The notes below the pieces were generated by a model, which searched no databases, was not told where the DNA came from, and saw nothing but the letters and a program-made list of their open reading frames with translations. DNA of 64,000 nucleotides from Dermatemys mawii (lineage: Eukaryota > Chordata > Testudines > Dermatemydidae), in contig ML677343.1 in assembly GCA_007922305.1 (NCBI GenBank), positions 31,799,987 to 31,863,986 of the forward strand, in the 5' to 3' direction. Both the position numbers and the translations under genes were made by a program. Positions 48,601 to 60,766 of the stretch are shown here, in pieces (positions within the stretch are counted from its first letter, which is position 1; every line of letters starts with the position of its first letter).

Positions 48601-49202
48601 AGATTTTTTGAGGACGCAGTCGCTGTCTCCTTTCCATTGGGGTCTTCACCTTAAACCTGTTGAGTGGGGTGATGGGGCCTCCGTTTAGCACACATTTGAG
48701 TGTTGGTTCGCTGCCATCTTATCTGCACTTGGAAAGACAAAAGCACAGTTAAAACATTTTAGTCCAGCTTTACATGTTATCTAACCCATTAAACCTCGAA
48801 GCTTATCAGATCATCAAGGCCATTAAGCCCTGAAATTGCCTCGACGTAGGGTTCTGGGACGTGAAATGGCTCCCACAGCCTCCCTTGTGATGGAATGCCG
48901 GGGGGCGTGATGGAAGAGGCTTTTCACTCCACGTTCTGCCATGGATGCAGAGACGTGAGCACCTGGGCACGGCCTCTTTCATGGTGAGAGGCATCGGCTT
49001 AGTGCAAATCAGTGTGCTACATGGAGTTAGATTTGAAAGATGCAGTGGAAAAACAGAGACCGAGTCCAAGAGCCATAATCCTCTAGGGCACGCTTTCCTG
49101 ACCCTAGCAGGAGATCCCTGCGCAGAGGGCCAGAGGAAGGCGTAAAGCAAAGCAAACCCAGGGTCTCTGGAAATGTGCCCCAGGGGAGAATGATTACACA
49201 GA

Positions 49203-50180
49203 GAGGTCATCAAGACCAGACCCCTGCGTTGAAGCAGGACCAAGTAAACCTAGACCATCGCTGGCAGGTGTCTGTCCAACAAGTTCTTAAAAGCTTCCAT
49301 TGATGGGGATTCCACAACCTCTCTTAGAAGTCTATTCCAGAGCTTAAATACCCTTCGAGTTAGAAAGGTTTTCCTGAAACGTAACCTAAATCTCCCTTAC
49401 TTCAAATTAAGCCTATTACTTCTTGCCCTGCCTTTGTTGGTTACGGAGAACAATCGATTCCTGTCCACTGCAGAACAGCCCTTAATGTGTTTGGAGACTG
49501 TTATCAGGTCTTCACACAATCTTCTTTTTGCAAGACTAAACATGCCCATTTTTTTTAACCTTTCCTCATAGATGCTTATAGGTTCTAAACCTGTCATTAT
49601 TTTTGTTGCTCTCCTCTGGACTCTCTCCAGTTTGTCCACATCTTTCCATAAGTGTGGCACCCAGAACTGGATCCAGGACTCTAGCTGAGGCCTCATCAGT
49701 GCTGAATAGAGCAGGGTAATTACCTGCCCTGCCCTACTTGCAGCATTCCTGTTAATACAGAATGATATTAGCCTTTTTTCTCAACAGCATCACCTTGTTG
49801 ACTTGTATTCAATTTGTGATTCGCTGTAACCCCCAGATCCTTTCCAGCAGTGTTCCCACCTGGCCAGCGAGCCCCCATTTGGTTAGTGTGCATTTGATTT
49901 TTTCCTTCCTAGGTGAAGTACTTTGCACTTTTCGGTATTGCATTTCATCTGGTTGATTTCGAACCAATTCGCTTATTTGTCCAGGTCATTTTGAATTCTA
50001 ATCCTGTCCTCCAAAGTGCTAGTAATCCCTCCCAGCTTGGTGTCAGCTGCAGATTTTATAAGCCTACTTTCCACTCTGTTATCGAAGTCATGAATGACAA
50101 TACTGGATAGTATCGGACCCAGGGCTGACCCCTGCAAGACCCCAACCCCAAATACGTCCTGATCAGTCTGATCCCCCGCA
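49203..50180 (-). pseudogene. CR1 LINE fragment with C-terminal RT coding remnant
   Basis: On the minus strand, 49397-49696 remains open for 99 codons and includes KLERVQRRATKIM and YEERLKKMGMFSLAKRRL, which are hallmark residues of the CR1 pol C-terminus. Upstream on the same strand (to about 50180) lie further RT remnants such as SAADTKLGGI, where the catalytic Asp-Asp has become AD. 3' sequence continues to about 49203. The frame is interrupted between these parts. The element is inactive and lies in inverted orientation to the 47230-48600 copy, about 600 bp away. Confidence 0.85.
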
Positions 50181-51551
50181 TGTGAGCGTGAATCCCTGCA
50201 TTTACACACATAATCCCTCCCTAGAGCCCGGGCTGCCTCCTGAATTTGAAGCGATTCCCTGCTGTTGCCTTGAGTGGGATGATGGTTCAGGTTCTCTTGT
50301 TCCTGCCGATCGCTGGAGCAGTGGTGTGTTTAGGTTTTGTTTCAGGATGGCTTTATGTGGGAAGACGGTGAGTGGCAGGACCCTCTCTGCTCCAGCGTTC
50401 GGGAAGGGGCCTTGCTAGATAGCACTGTTTGCCTTGCCTTGGGCTGGTGCTGGTAGTGGACTGAGAATTACTGCAGCTCTGCCATTATTGTGCTAGCAAA
50501 GAAGGGGGCAGTGCCCTAGACTGGCCTCGGGTGTCCTTACTACTGGGTAACATCGTCCTGCTCACGTCTGCACACCACAGCGGTTAAAAATGCCAGTCGC
50601 CCGGCTGCACCTGGCTAGAGCCAAATTGCTCCAAAGTGGTGCTGTAGATGAGGTCTTTTGGACTTGACTTTGCCTGATGCTTTGTGCCCCGATAGCAGCA
50701 CCGGGCTGAGCTGGGCACACCTGAGAAAATCAGACTATTTCGTAGAGTCTTGACCTCTGCATTGACTCACCTTCAGATGTTGCCCACCACTGTGCCCCCA
50801 GCTCCGATCCTGCAGTGCTGCTTCTTATCAGTGTCCACCTCCACTCATCTCATTGTGCCTTCCTGTATGCGTTCAGCTCCACTCTCCCCATGAGTGTGTG
50901 CTCTCTCTCTCTTCCAAACTCACCCTGGTCCCTGGGACCAACCCAGTCCCCTCTGCTCCGGCGGCTGAATTGCAAAGGCCGGTTTGCCTTGGAACCAGAA
51001 GATATTTCTATCCCTGTCTGCTCCCAGCTGTGCAGAACGCAAACACTGTTGGGTTTTGTGCGTTTCTATTTTAGGCAGCCGCGTATCCATGTTGCACTCA
51101 TTGCCCCTTCTGACCACACCTAGTTAGTCCCTAGACATTTCCAGAGGGAACTGATTGAAAGCGTACGCAGGGCTTGGTAAACGGGAAGAGCCGCTGGTTC
51201 CATGCAGCAAAGCATTCCGAAGTTGATCCTTCTCTGAACCAGCTGAGAATCTCTCAACTCCACCAAATTGACCTGGAAATCTCCTGCAAACAGGCACTGA
51301 TACTCCCCTGCTTCCCGGTGGGCTGCCGATCCCATGAGAAGTCAGTTACTCACGTGCATTTAAATCGCCAAGCAAAGGTCTGACTTTGTTCCTGTTTTAA
51401 CTGGGGCCATTTGGAGTCTGGAAAGTGAGCAGTGCTCTTAGGTTGGGTTTGACAAGTTACTGCGTGCCCTTTGAATGCCGCTGGCTGTCGTGGGGAAGCA
51501 GGGTGAATCCGGGCCCCTCTCTCACCCTCCTCTTGTCCTCTTTCTCCCCAG

Positions 51552-51685
51552 ATGAGCTGGAGCTGGTCGCACTGGAGGGGGAGAGCAGAGTATGTGCTAG
51601 GCGGAGCCTGCCAGAGGGATTGTTCTGGGGGCCATACCCAGGGAATATCCAGAGCGAGCCGGCTTCTCCAGGGCAGAACGAGACG
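51552..51685 (+). CDS. ZFPM1: ZFPM1 (FOG1) coding exon, probable exon 4 (start of PR/SET-like domain)
   Basis: This 134-bp exon has its acceptor AG at 51550-51551 after a long pyrimidine tract and a strong donor GTAAGG at 51686. It enters in phase 1, so the joined codon G|AT gives Asp, and leaves in phase 0. It encodes DELELVALEGESRVCARRS, then LPEGLFWGPYPG, then a Ser/Pro/Gln-rich tail ending NET. Known human FOG1 reads DELEPVVQDGQRRIRARLS then LATGLSWGPFHG at this place, and FOG2 has GELEVFQKDGERKIQSR then LPVGTTWGPFPG. The GLxWGPxxG element is the characteristic first part of the degenerate PR/SET-like domain of FOG proteins. LPxG with WGP, rather than the FOG2 TTWGP, and DELE rather than GELE favour FOG1 over FOG2. 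This is the most diagnostic exon in the window. Confidence 0.95.
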
Positions 51686-52678
51686 GTAAGGACCTCTCTG
51701 TGCTCCCATTGTTTGGGCCCCAGGCACTCGGTCTGGGCGAGGTCTTCCAGGGCCTCTGTCCTCACCAAGAAGGACTAGGTCCGTCTCCCCTCTATGGGAG
51801 AATCACCCCTCGTGGCACTCCAGGGGGTTCCGTGGTGTGGCGTCTCCAGACCAGCTCAGGGATGATGGTGCTTTGCCCGGTGCCGTCGCTATCCATTTTT
51901 TATTCCTTCATAAAATGCATGCGAAATGTCCGTCTGTGTTAAGGCTGACGGCGCAGAGATTTTAGGCAAATGACTTGTGGCCCTGATTTACATATTTGCA
52001 AATTAATTGCCTTATTTACATATCAGCAAATGCCCTGGTTGCCAGCACTTAAGCCTGACAAGGCTGCACCATGGAATGAGCTGGAGGAACTCAGGTGTTG
52101 TCGTGCCTCCTGGCTGGTTTTGGTATCTCTGGTGGTGACTCCTGGAATGTCTCATTCAGGAGGTTGAAACTCAGAGAGCCGCTACAAACAGGCCCCAGCA
52201 GAGACTGGCCGGTCAGGGTGTGGGATCCTTCTGCCTATCCACAGAGACCCCAGAGGGCTCCTCACAACTCCAAGAGTGGGGCAGCTGGGGCACTAAGATC
52301 CACCAGAGCTGGGCTTGGCCTGCTGGGGGTGGCACTGACCCAACATTTTCAAACCAACCCTCTTTTCATTTAAAAAAGGGCTTTTTACCCCTTTCCCCAA
52401 ACGAAAAATCCCATGAAACATTGTCTTACCCATGAACAGTCTCTGCATGGCTATCGACAATCTCACGTGCGGTAAGTCCGGGTTTCAGCCAATGGGAACT
52501 TTCAATCATTGTTCTGATTGATTTATTTTTTTTTAATCAAACACCTCCCACCCCCAAAGAAATCTAGGAAAATCCAACTCTTCCCAGGGGTTCCCAGCAG
52601 CTCATCATTTTGCATGCAGTCCTCTAGACCCTCTCTAGGGAGAGGCCATCATAACTGTCAATACGCCATCAGCTAAGT

Positions 52679-53076
52679 CAGGAGTCTCAAACATGTGGCC
52701 TGCGGGGTTGTTTCTGCAGACCGCCAAGCTCCCCTCCCTCTGCTCCCTCTCCCCGCAGCATTCTGCATCCCGGCTCCTCTGCTTACCTCCAGGTGCAGCT
52801 GTTTGGTGGCACTCAGCGCTTTCCAGGAGGGAGGGGGGAGGAGTGGGGACCCGCATGCTCAGGGGAGGAGACAGAAGAGGTGGGGCAGGGGTGGGGATTT
52901 GGAGAAGGGATTGGAATGGGGGCGGGGAAGAGGTGGGGAAGGGGCTGGGCCTCATGGAAGGGGTAGCTTGGGAGCAGGGCTGGAGGCAGTGGGGTGGAGG
53001 TGTCAGCGATGCAGCCCTCTGGCTAATATACTAGTCCTCATGTGGCCGTCCTGGTGATTTGAATCTGAGACCCCTG
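52679..53076. mobile_element. hAT-type MITE with 8-bp target-site duplication
   Basis: The left end is CAGGAGTCTCAAAC. The right end on the other strand is CAGGGGTCTCAGAT, so the termini agree at 12 of 14 positions and start with CAG. The flanking octamers are agctaagt (52671-52678) and agctaagg (53077-53084), 7 of 8 identical, matching the 8-bp duplication made by hAT transposases. The 398-bp interior is GC- and purine-rich with no transposase. It is a non-autonomous copy. Confidence 0.75.
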
Positions 53077-55689
53077 AGCTAAGGGGTGCCAGTGAATTCT
53101 CTCCTGTTTGCTTATTTAAAATGGTGGTGGAAATGGGATGTAAATCTCTTCCAAAGAGTGGGGATTGGAAGGGAAAAGAGTAACAGGCAAGAGGAGTTAG
53201 TTGGCTCCAGATCTAGACTCTGGCAGAAATTTCCCTCCCTGCCACAATGTACGCACTGTGGGTGCGATCTTCCTCGGTGACTGACTCCGCGGGTATCTCC
53301 CTCCGCTCACATGCACACCCGTCCCCTGGAGAAGCACCATGGCTAACGTACGCATTAGTCTTCCGTGGTGATGGACGGTGCCTGGAAGATGTCGTCTTGT
53401 GCAGCATCAGTCACTTCTTTGGAAGTCTTTCTTGCAAGGTTTGGTGCTAACTGTGGCTGGCCGGCCTATGGCCATGGCGATGAGATTACTCGTTGTTCGC
53501 TTTGGCAGGCTCTTAAGAATGGCTCCGTCCCTCCGCGAGTGACCCTAATGCACACACGCCGCCTTGAGCAAAGGCCAGGCCCAGTGCACAGGTCTGGTCA
53601 AGATGATGGATGGGGTGTGTTTGTTTTTGCTGATAAACCATTACCACAAAGTCCTCCTGGTTCCGTCCCCAAGCCTCAATTTGGCACAAGGCTCAAGGTT
53701 TGCTTTTCCCATTGCTCCAGCTATCTCCCAGGCTTGATCCCTGGATCCTTTTCCCCCCAGTCCCTTCCAAACACCGTGGTGTAACTGTAACACAAAGCCA
53801 AGGCCGCAGTTCCCTGGGGCCGGAATGGGGCCGTTCGTGTGTGGGACGGGACGCGAGCTGCCCTCTCTCCGGTTCCGTTCATCTCATTAATGCAGACCCT
53901 GGCAGGGTTATATCACAGCAATATCGGGCTTTAGAAGTGCGCTGCTGAACAGATCTGTGATCTCTTTGGAAATCCCAGCTGGAACATCCTACCTGCTGGG
54001 CTTAATTTCTGACTCCACCTCTGTCAGTTGTCCAGAGACCCAAGCTGAGTGGGCTCCACCCTGTTGTCTCTCGTTGTGCGCCTCCCCCCGCCCGTCACAG
54101 AGGTACTGCAGGAGAGCATGTCCCCCTCCCCACTAGAATTTCTCCTCTCTGCCCTTTGCTCTGGAGGACTCTTGATTGGACGCGTGACCTTGTGATCATC
54201 CTGGCCAATTCCACAGGGTGGTAGATCTTCCAGGCACGGCACAAACTTTTATTAGTCTGCTTGGACACTCTGTCTGCCCTTGCAGCAGATGCTGAAGGCT
54301 TTTCCTGTAGGGTCTCGGGGACATCGGGGAAGGAATGGCCCCAGGATCAGAGCAGCGCGCCTGGGTTCGCCGGCTCCTGCAGATGAGCACAATCCATTGT
54401 TGCCTCCCGTTCTTCAGCATGGGCCCAGATTCTATAGGCGCCCTTGGCGCTTCGTAGGCTGGCAAACCTACAGATCCCCTCCCCCAGGAACCTACACCTG
54501 GATAGACCAGGGAGCGTGTTGTGGGAGTGACTCCCCAATGCTCATTCGCCTTCTAAAGGGCCGTGCTATGGCTGTCTCAGCCCCTGGCGCTCTCACTCTC
54601 CAAGAGTAGCCAGTGGGTGAGTGTGTGCTGACTCCTCACACCGGGCTGCCAGAGAGGCAGGGAGAAGGGGAACCAGCCGGAGGGGCGCACCAGGGAAAGT
54701 ATCTGGCATTACTGTGCCCCCAGAGGGAGCCAGGGGACCAGTGGGTGGGAGCTTCCTCTGTAGGTTTTCCCCTCCAAGCCACCCAGAATTCCCCCAGGGC
54801 TCGGTTCTTGGCACACAGCTCCCAGTGAGGGTGCCACAGTGCGTCCCGGCAGCAGGACTGTCGGCGGCACACGGCCCATTCACCGCATAAGCATCGGACA
54901 CCCCAGCCCCACAAATACGCCATTGCGCGGTACTCGGCGTTACATTCATCCAATCAGGGAGCGGAAGCAGAGCCATGTGACCTACGGCCAGGCAGAACTG
55001 TTCCCAGTTCAAAGAGCGACTATTGGATCCTCGCAGTGAAGTTTGTGGATGATGTGGTTTTTCCATTGGACACTTGTCCAGTGAAGCTCCTGGGAGCCGA
55101 GCCAGGCAATTCACACAAAAAATCAGGGGCCAAAGTCAACAAAGAGATTGTTCACTGCTAATAGTTTGCCCTGTTCTGGTTCGAGAGGGGTAGGAGGAGC
55201 ATGGAGGACTGTAGAAGAACCCAGGACGCTTTGGTAACATGCTTTTCTTGTCTCGTATATGTAATGTCCTGGTCCATATTTTCAAGCAAATGCCTGCATC
55301 ACTGCCAGCTGAAGTTGTACATCCACCTACTGTAGTTGTGTGTGCATTGTCGCAGTGCACGTCTCTGACAACCCAGGTCTTCTCTTCTCATCTGAGGAAG
55401 CCGATGCCGAAAGGTTACTGGAGAGAAGGATGGCCTAATAAAGACCACGGACGCTATACAAAGATCAGTCTGACCTGCAAGCAGCATTTCTGCACACAAC
55501 TGGCACAAAGACAGAGTGTGGAACCCAGTTGCCACGGGAAAATAAAAGAGCCAGACACACGACAGGGATGCCTTTCAGGAGGGCAGTTGTGGTGTCTCAG
55601 TTCCCCGGGGGCTGAAGGGACATGGACCTTTTGCCTCGGGCTTGGTGTCCTGCCTGAGAGGGTGCAGGGATGCGGAGCCGCTTCACGCG

Positions 55690-55850
55690 CTCTGTGCGCG
55701 TGGGTTGCAAATTCCCCTGCCACTGACTCACAGGGTGACCTTGGTTATGTCAGTTCTCCGCCTCGGTTTCCCCAGAACTAATATTGAGATGATGCCCTTG
55801 ACCTGCCCCCATCGGAGTGCGATGTCTGAGGCTTTGTGAATAGTTCTCCT
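55690..55850 (+). mobile_element. MIR SINE
   Basis: A fairly complete MIR core is visible: 'tgccactgactcacagggtg', 'accttggttatgtcagttct', 'ccgcctcggtttccccagaa' and a tail with 'tctgaggctttgtgaat'. Confidence 0.7.
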
Positions 55851-56859
55851 AAATCCCGGAGCTCCGTGGATGGATGGTGCAAGGAGTGGTGTAAGGCATC
55901 ATAAATACACCCAGTGCGCGAGATGCAGGGGAGGGCTGCAGGGACTTCAGCAAGGCAGGTCTCTGTAGCAGTTACCTGCTTTAATTAACCAAGCCAGGCT
56001 CCCCGGCTGTGAGTTACGAGGCTGAGTCGGGGGGCCCGTGTGGTACGTCCCAGCTGCGGCTGTCGCGGTCCCAGTGGGACTCGTGTGCCCGGCCAGACTC
56101 TGTCCGTTTTAGTGGACTGACAGAACCACCTGCCCGACTCACGCGGTACCAGAGGTGCCTTTCTGCTATGGGGGGATGATGCTGGTAGCCAGGGAGAGCA
56201 GAGCACTGCACTGGGCGTATGGTGAGGAGCAGCCTCCAGGCTCCTGTCCCGAGTGTGCTGCCTTCAGCCCACTCATTATTTTACCTGCATTGTGCCTGCT
56301 GTCTCCCAGGAGCTTACAGGCTCTAGTGGCTGCCAGCCTGAGAAGTATCTGCCTTTTTCCATGGACTGGGAGGACCCAGGGAAAAGCCAGCTTGGAAGTG
56401 GGATGCACAGTGGCAGATAAGCCAGCGGGGCTGGCTTGGCTTTCCCCCACCCCAGCCTCCTCTGACCCAGACAAGCTGCGGTAAGAAGATGCCCTTGCTG
56501 CGGGATTGGGAGCCTGCTCCCGAGCCTGGGTGAGCCGTCCCAAGTCTGTGTCTCTCCCGGCCCAGCCTGGCTCGCTTGGCAGCTCAGCGACTCCCCCGCG
56601 GGGAGGCGGATTCCCTGCTTCCAGAGACAGCGCCAACTCCAGCAGGATGGGCTGAGGGGACCGCTGTGCCCTGGATGGATTTCCCTCCCAGCCCCGACCC
56701 GACGCTGCGGGGGCTTGGCCAGGCCCCAGCTGAACTTGTAGCCCCACGATAGCTTAAGAAGCCGGGAGGGGGTGGCGGGATCTTCCAGAACTTTAAGGTT
56801 CTTGCAAGAAATATTAGGAGAAAGAGTCTTGGCTGAGTCTCTCTCTCTCTTTTTTTAGC

Positions 56860-57170
56860 TCAGGCCCTGTTTATCTTTGCCGAATTAAATCCTTGATTAA
56901 CCCTTATCTCTCCATTTCAGCGGCTATCTCTCCTTTGGCGCCGTATGTCCAGACACCCGGTACAGGATGATTGATTCCTTAAAGATACGCGCGGCTTTTC
57001 GGATACTTCATTTATTGTCTAAATATTTTTGCACCCATTTCAGCAGCTCCCTTATCGAGCCGTGTTGATGATTTCCAGCCCTGCTTTTCTCGCCCGCTCG
57101 CCTCCCTTCCTATCGCTGCCCAGAGAACTGAGGAAGGAATCGCAGCTCCATCCCTGATAGCGACTATCGC
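56860..57170. promoter_or_regulatory. Candidate intronic enhancer: GATA-motif cluster
   Basis: WGATAR sites occur at TTATCT 56871, TTATCT 56904, CTATCT 56924 and TGATAG 57155, with looser cores (TTATCG near 57052, CTATCG near 57110 and 57165). The segment is AT-rich and repeat-free, following a CT-rich tract. Three sites in the same orientation fall within about 60 bp. It is the last such island before exon 5. Regulatory function is inferred from motif density only. Confidence 0.4.
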
Positions 57171-58191
57171 CCTGCAGTCGATTTTCCTTTGTTGTTTTTG
57201 AGAAGGGGGGGAGGAAGAACAAGGCCCGGCCTCCCTGGAGCGTCTGGTTCCAGGCGGCCATTCTGCCCGGGGGACATCGCCATGGGGCGCAGGCTCCGGG
57301 CCTGGCTTGTCTGTCTCGCTCTGATTGTTGTGCCCGACCTGTGGAGAGGCTGCTGGGGGGACATGGCCCTTTGCTGGAGTGTAGTTGCCCAGGTTTCTTT
57401 GTCCGATCTGCCTTGGGAACTCCAGGCCAGCCAAGTTTCTGGGGCAGGCCGCACTGGCTGCTGGGTTAAACAGGGGTGCCCCCAATGCTTCAAGTGGCAT
57501 CCGAACAGCAAGCGCTCTTCAGAGGGACTCCCTGCTCCTGTCACCTTGCTTTTGTAGATGCACCACAAGCCCTCTCCACCGTTACCGTGGCTGGCCATGG
57601 CTGTCCACTCGAGCCGTGCAAAGTCTGGCAGGGGGCCGGATCGATGCCTGGGCTCCACTCCCCCACCAGGCAATGGGGGCGCAGACTCCTAGGTACCCCC
57701 AAGAATGTTGCTGGCCCTATTGTGCTCAGGGGTGGGCACAAGGGTGTTGTGACTATTATTTTGCCATCCTGGTCCGGTGCCCGTGAACCGCAGAGCTGCC
57801 CAGTCCAGCTCTGGGGCTCACCAGGCTGTTTGCTGTAGCAGGGCCTGGGCCGGCCTCGCCTGCATCCTTATTCTCCTCTTCCTCCCCCACCCACCTGTCT
57901 TGTGCCCGAAAGCCCTGGACAGCCCCGGCCCAAAGTTAATGGCTAACTGGCGGGGCCGGTCCCTGCCCCACGGCGAGCCTGCTGGTGTCTGAACGGGGTC
58001 GGCGCTGCCCCAGATAAAGCTCTACGAGCGGATGCAGGGCAGATAGGGTTTCCGATGGTTATCGGGGCTGGTTCAGAATTGAGACACTGACCTCATTGTT
58101 AAGAGAAAAACAAGGAGGGTTGTGAGAACTGCCAGGCAGCTGGGAGGAACGGGGGCACCAAGGCACAGCATGGCCCTGTGATGGGGGTAGG

Positions 58192-58275
58192 GTGACCAGA
58201 TGTCCTGATTTTATAGGGACAGTCCCAATATTTGGGACTTTTGCCTATTCCCCTCCACCCCCTGTCCTGATTATT
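58192..58275. mobile_element. One-ended copy of the AGGGTGACCAGAT MITE
   Basis: 'agggtgaccagatgtcctga' and 'tttatagggacagtcccaat' match the left part of the element at 34078-34213. The right terminus is missing. Confidence 0.6.
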
Positions 58276-59055
58276 CACGGTTTGGGGTCAGACAATCATT
58301 GGGCTGAGCACACGGGTTTGGCAGTAGAGGGGGTTTGCTCGGGTGGCTTGGGCCAAGCCCATGAGCTCATGGCGGAGCTGACGGGCGCAGCGGGAGGGGG
58401 TCTCATGGGGGCAGAGCGGATTCCATGTTGGGGGGGCCTCCTTATAGAGCAGTAACTCCGTGGACTCTGTGTCCCAGCAGGCAGAGGGTTGAGGCAGTCG
58501 GGGGCTGTCGTCAAACCCCCCGCCCCCCACACACACACACACTCACGCTCTCTCTCTTGTCTGGGTCAATCCCAGAATGCAGTTCATAGGACAGGATGCC
58601 AGTACGTGCTCTCCTCTCCCTCCCAACGCGACTCTGCTAGGCACAAGGCAAATACTTTTCTGCGCAGAAGGCAATCCCCCCACCCCCGCCGATTCAGCCA
58701 GAACTCTCATGGACTCGGGGCAAATATTTAACCCTTCCAAACACCTGCCCGGCACAGGAGGCAGATGGGTGGCTCCTGCAGGGCAGGCTGGACTCGCTTC
58801 CTCCTGGGCACCAGTGATGGGGGTTGCCTCTAGTTTGTGGGAGGGGCAGAAAAAGCTAGTGGGAGTGGCTGTAGCTAACTGGGATCACTGGTCTGGGACA
58901 GATGAGCACGTTCCATTGCTCGATACGGGGGGTGGTGAACACCCCCCTCATTTCCATACGCCCACGTGCCTCTCTGAGCTTGGATTGCTCCGGGCATTAC
59001 ATCTTTATAATGTATGTACAAAAAATTAGGGATCCTTTCTGCGCCATCAGCAAAA

Positions 59056-59072
59056 TGTGTGTGTGTGTGTGT
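59056..59072. repeat. (TG)n microsatellite
   Basis: This is a short perfect TG tract. A comparable CA tract lies at 58529-58544. Confidence 0.85.
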
Positions 59073-59691
59073 TTATCGTGCTAGGAGCACTCTGCGCCTT
59101 GCGGTGATAAGGCCTAAACCGCCCAAGCCTGTCAGTCGGAGTGTGAGGCTTTCGAAATATTGGGAGGAATAATTAGATTTCATATCGTTACCGCAGCAGC
59201 CAGCCAAGGATCAGGCAGATTTATTTTTTTCCCTCCTCTGCTCATTAATATTCATTAGGGACGCAGGAAAGCAGCGCTGGTCTGAGGCCAGACACGAGCG
59301 GGGAGCGGAGGCTGTCGTAGCCCTGAAGTTTCGCCAGAGGGGTGTATCCCAGCTGCTGGGGCCTCCTCTCGGCGCTCCCCTTCACTTTGTAAGCCTCCCG
59401 CCCTTCCCCGAAGGACACGACTCTCGTGTGTGCTCGTGCTCTCCTCCTCGTGCATTGTCCTCGTGCTCACGCTGCCGGTGGCACTGCTTGGGAGCCAGCC
59501 GACTGGGTCTGGGACGATGCCACAAGACAGTCACCTGGGGGAAGCTGGCGTGTAACCGGTGGGGTGAATAAAGCCGGACTGGGAACTTGTGGGTCACGGA
59601 GATGGGACACCCTTGTGTCCCTCTGCCCATGCCTGCTCCTGCTTTAACCCCGCTGGCATGGGTGAGAGGAGGCACCTTGGAAAACTTCTGG

Positions 59692-59775
59692 AATGTTTTT
59701 TGTCTTATTGTAACAGCTGGGAGCCCCAATCCTGGAGCAGACCCCCAGTGTGCCAGGTGCTGTACAAACACACGC
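59692..59775 (+). repeat. Interspersed repeat with 'gtgctgtacaaacac' end
   Basis: 'ctgggagccccaatcctgga' and 'gtgccaggtgctgtacaaac' match a short amniote repeat, related to the piece at 11855-11975. Confidence 0.5.
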
Positions 59776-59844
59776 CCTGCCCTGAGAGCATCCCCTATAG
59801 GAGCGCAACGCTGTGGGCTGGAGCCTGCTGCCTTCAGCCTGTCC

Positions 59845-60175
59845 ATAAACTCCTGGATTCCAAGGCCAGATGGGACCGTTGTGATCATCTCTGATCTCCC
59901 GGATAGCCCAGCCCAGAGACCAGCCCCCAAATAAGTCCCAGAGCAGAGCTTTTAGGGAAACCTCCTGTCTCAATTGAAAAACTGCGAGTGATGGAGAATC
60001 CACCGTGAGCCTTGGTAAATTGTTCCAGTGACAAATTACTCTCACTGCTGAAAACGTACGCCACCTTTCCAGTCTGAACTGGTCTGGCTTCAACTCCCAC
60101 CACTGGATCGTGTTAGCCCTTTCTCAGCTGGGTTAAATATTTGTTCCCCGTGTGGGTACTGTGATCAAGTCACCT
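59845..60175 (-). mobile_element. CR1 LINE 3' fragment
   Basis: On the minus strand it ends in the CR1 signature '...gatcacaacggtcccatct' then 'ggccttggaatccagg'. The preceding part includes 'tgaagccagaccagttcaga' (cf. the CR1 pol/3' region). It is non-coding. Its 5' side faces the next copy. Confidence 0.75.
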
Positions 60176-60189
60176 TTTAACTGTTTCTT

Positions 60190-60766
60190 TGTTAAGCTAC
60201 ATAGACGAAGGTTTCTAACCGTGAGAGGAGTGATGTTCTGGAAGAGCCTTCCAAGGGAAGCGGGCGGGGGCAAAAGACCTATCTGGCTTCAAGATGAAGC
60301 TTGATAAGTTTATGGAGGAGATGGTGTGATGGGATAGCCTAAATTTGGCAATTAATGGATCTTCGACTATTAGTGGTAAATATGCCCAGTGGCCTGTGAT
60401 GGGATGTTAGATGGGGGGGATCTGAGTTGCTACAGAGAATTATTTCGTGGGGGTCTGGCTGGTGAGTCTTGCCCACATGCTCAGAGTTCAGCTGATCACC
60501 ATATTTGAGGTTGGGAAGGAATTTTCCTCCAGGGCAGATTGGCAAAGTCCCTGGGAGGGTTTCTCCTTCCTCTGCAGCGTGGGACACGGGTCACTTGCTG
60601 GAGGATTCTCTGCACCTTGAAGTCTTTAAACCATGATTTGAGGACTTCAGTGGCTCAGACCTGGGTTAGGGGTTTACTACAGGAGGGGCTGGGGGAGATT
60701 CTGTGGTCTGTTGTGCAGGTCAGACTAGATGATCATAATGGTCCCTTCTGACCTTCAAGTCTATGA
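60190..60766 (+). mobile_element. CR1 LINE 3' end, well preserved
   Basis: The plus-strand order is 'ggttctaaccgtgagagg'-like, 'cttcaagatgaagcttgata', 'cttgcccacatgctcagag', 'gggaaggaattttcctccag', 'ggtcacttgctggaggattc' and the terminal 'cagactagatgatcataatg' with 'gtcccttctgaccttcaagt'. It is the 3' untranslated part of a CR1 element and the best preserved copy of this region in the window. Confidence 0.85.

Larger units (their letters stand above)
12589..51551 (+). other. ZFPM1: ZFPM1 intron between exons 3 and 4 (39 kb)
   Basis: This phase 1 intron runs from donor GTAAAT to an acceptor with a long pyrimidine tract (cctcttgtcctctttctccccag). It holds most of the window's transposon fragments (listed separately), the GATA-motif islands at 16585-16880, 20610-20710 and 38000-38340, and a CpG-rich patch at 37080-37375. 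Stretches with nothing I can name beyond short low-complexity tracts include 14800-16580, 16890-18770, 20720-23390, 29160-32560, 35290-37070, 39010-40480, 40630-43380, 43480-45040 and 50190-51550. The exon 3/exon 4 junction is uninterrupted relative to known FOG1, so no extra coding exon is needed here. Confidence 0.8.
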
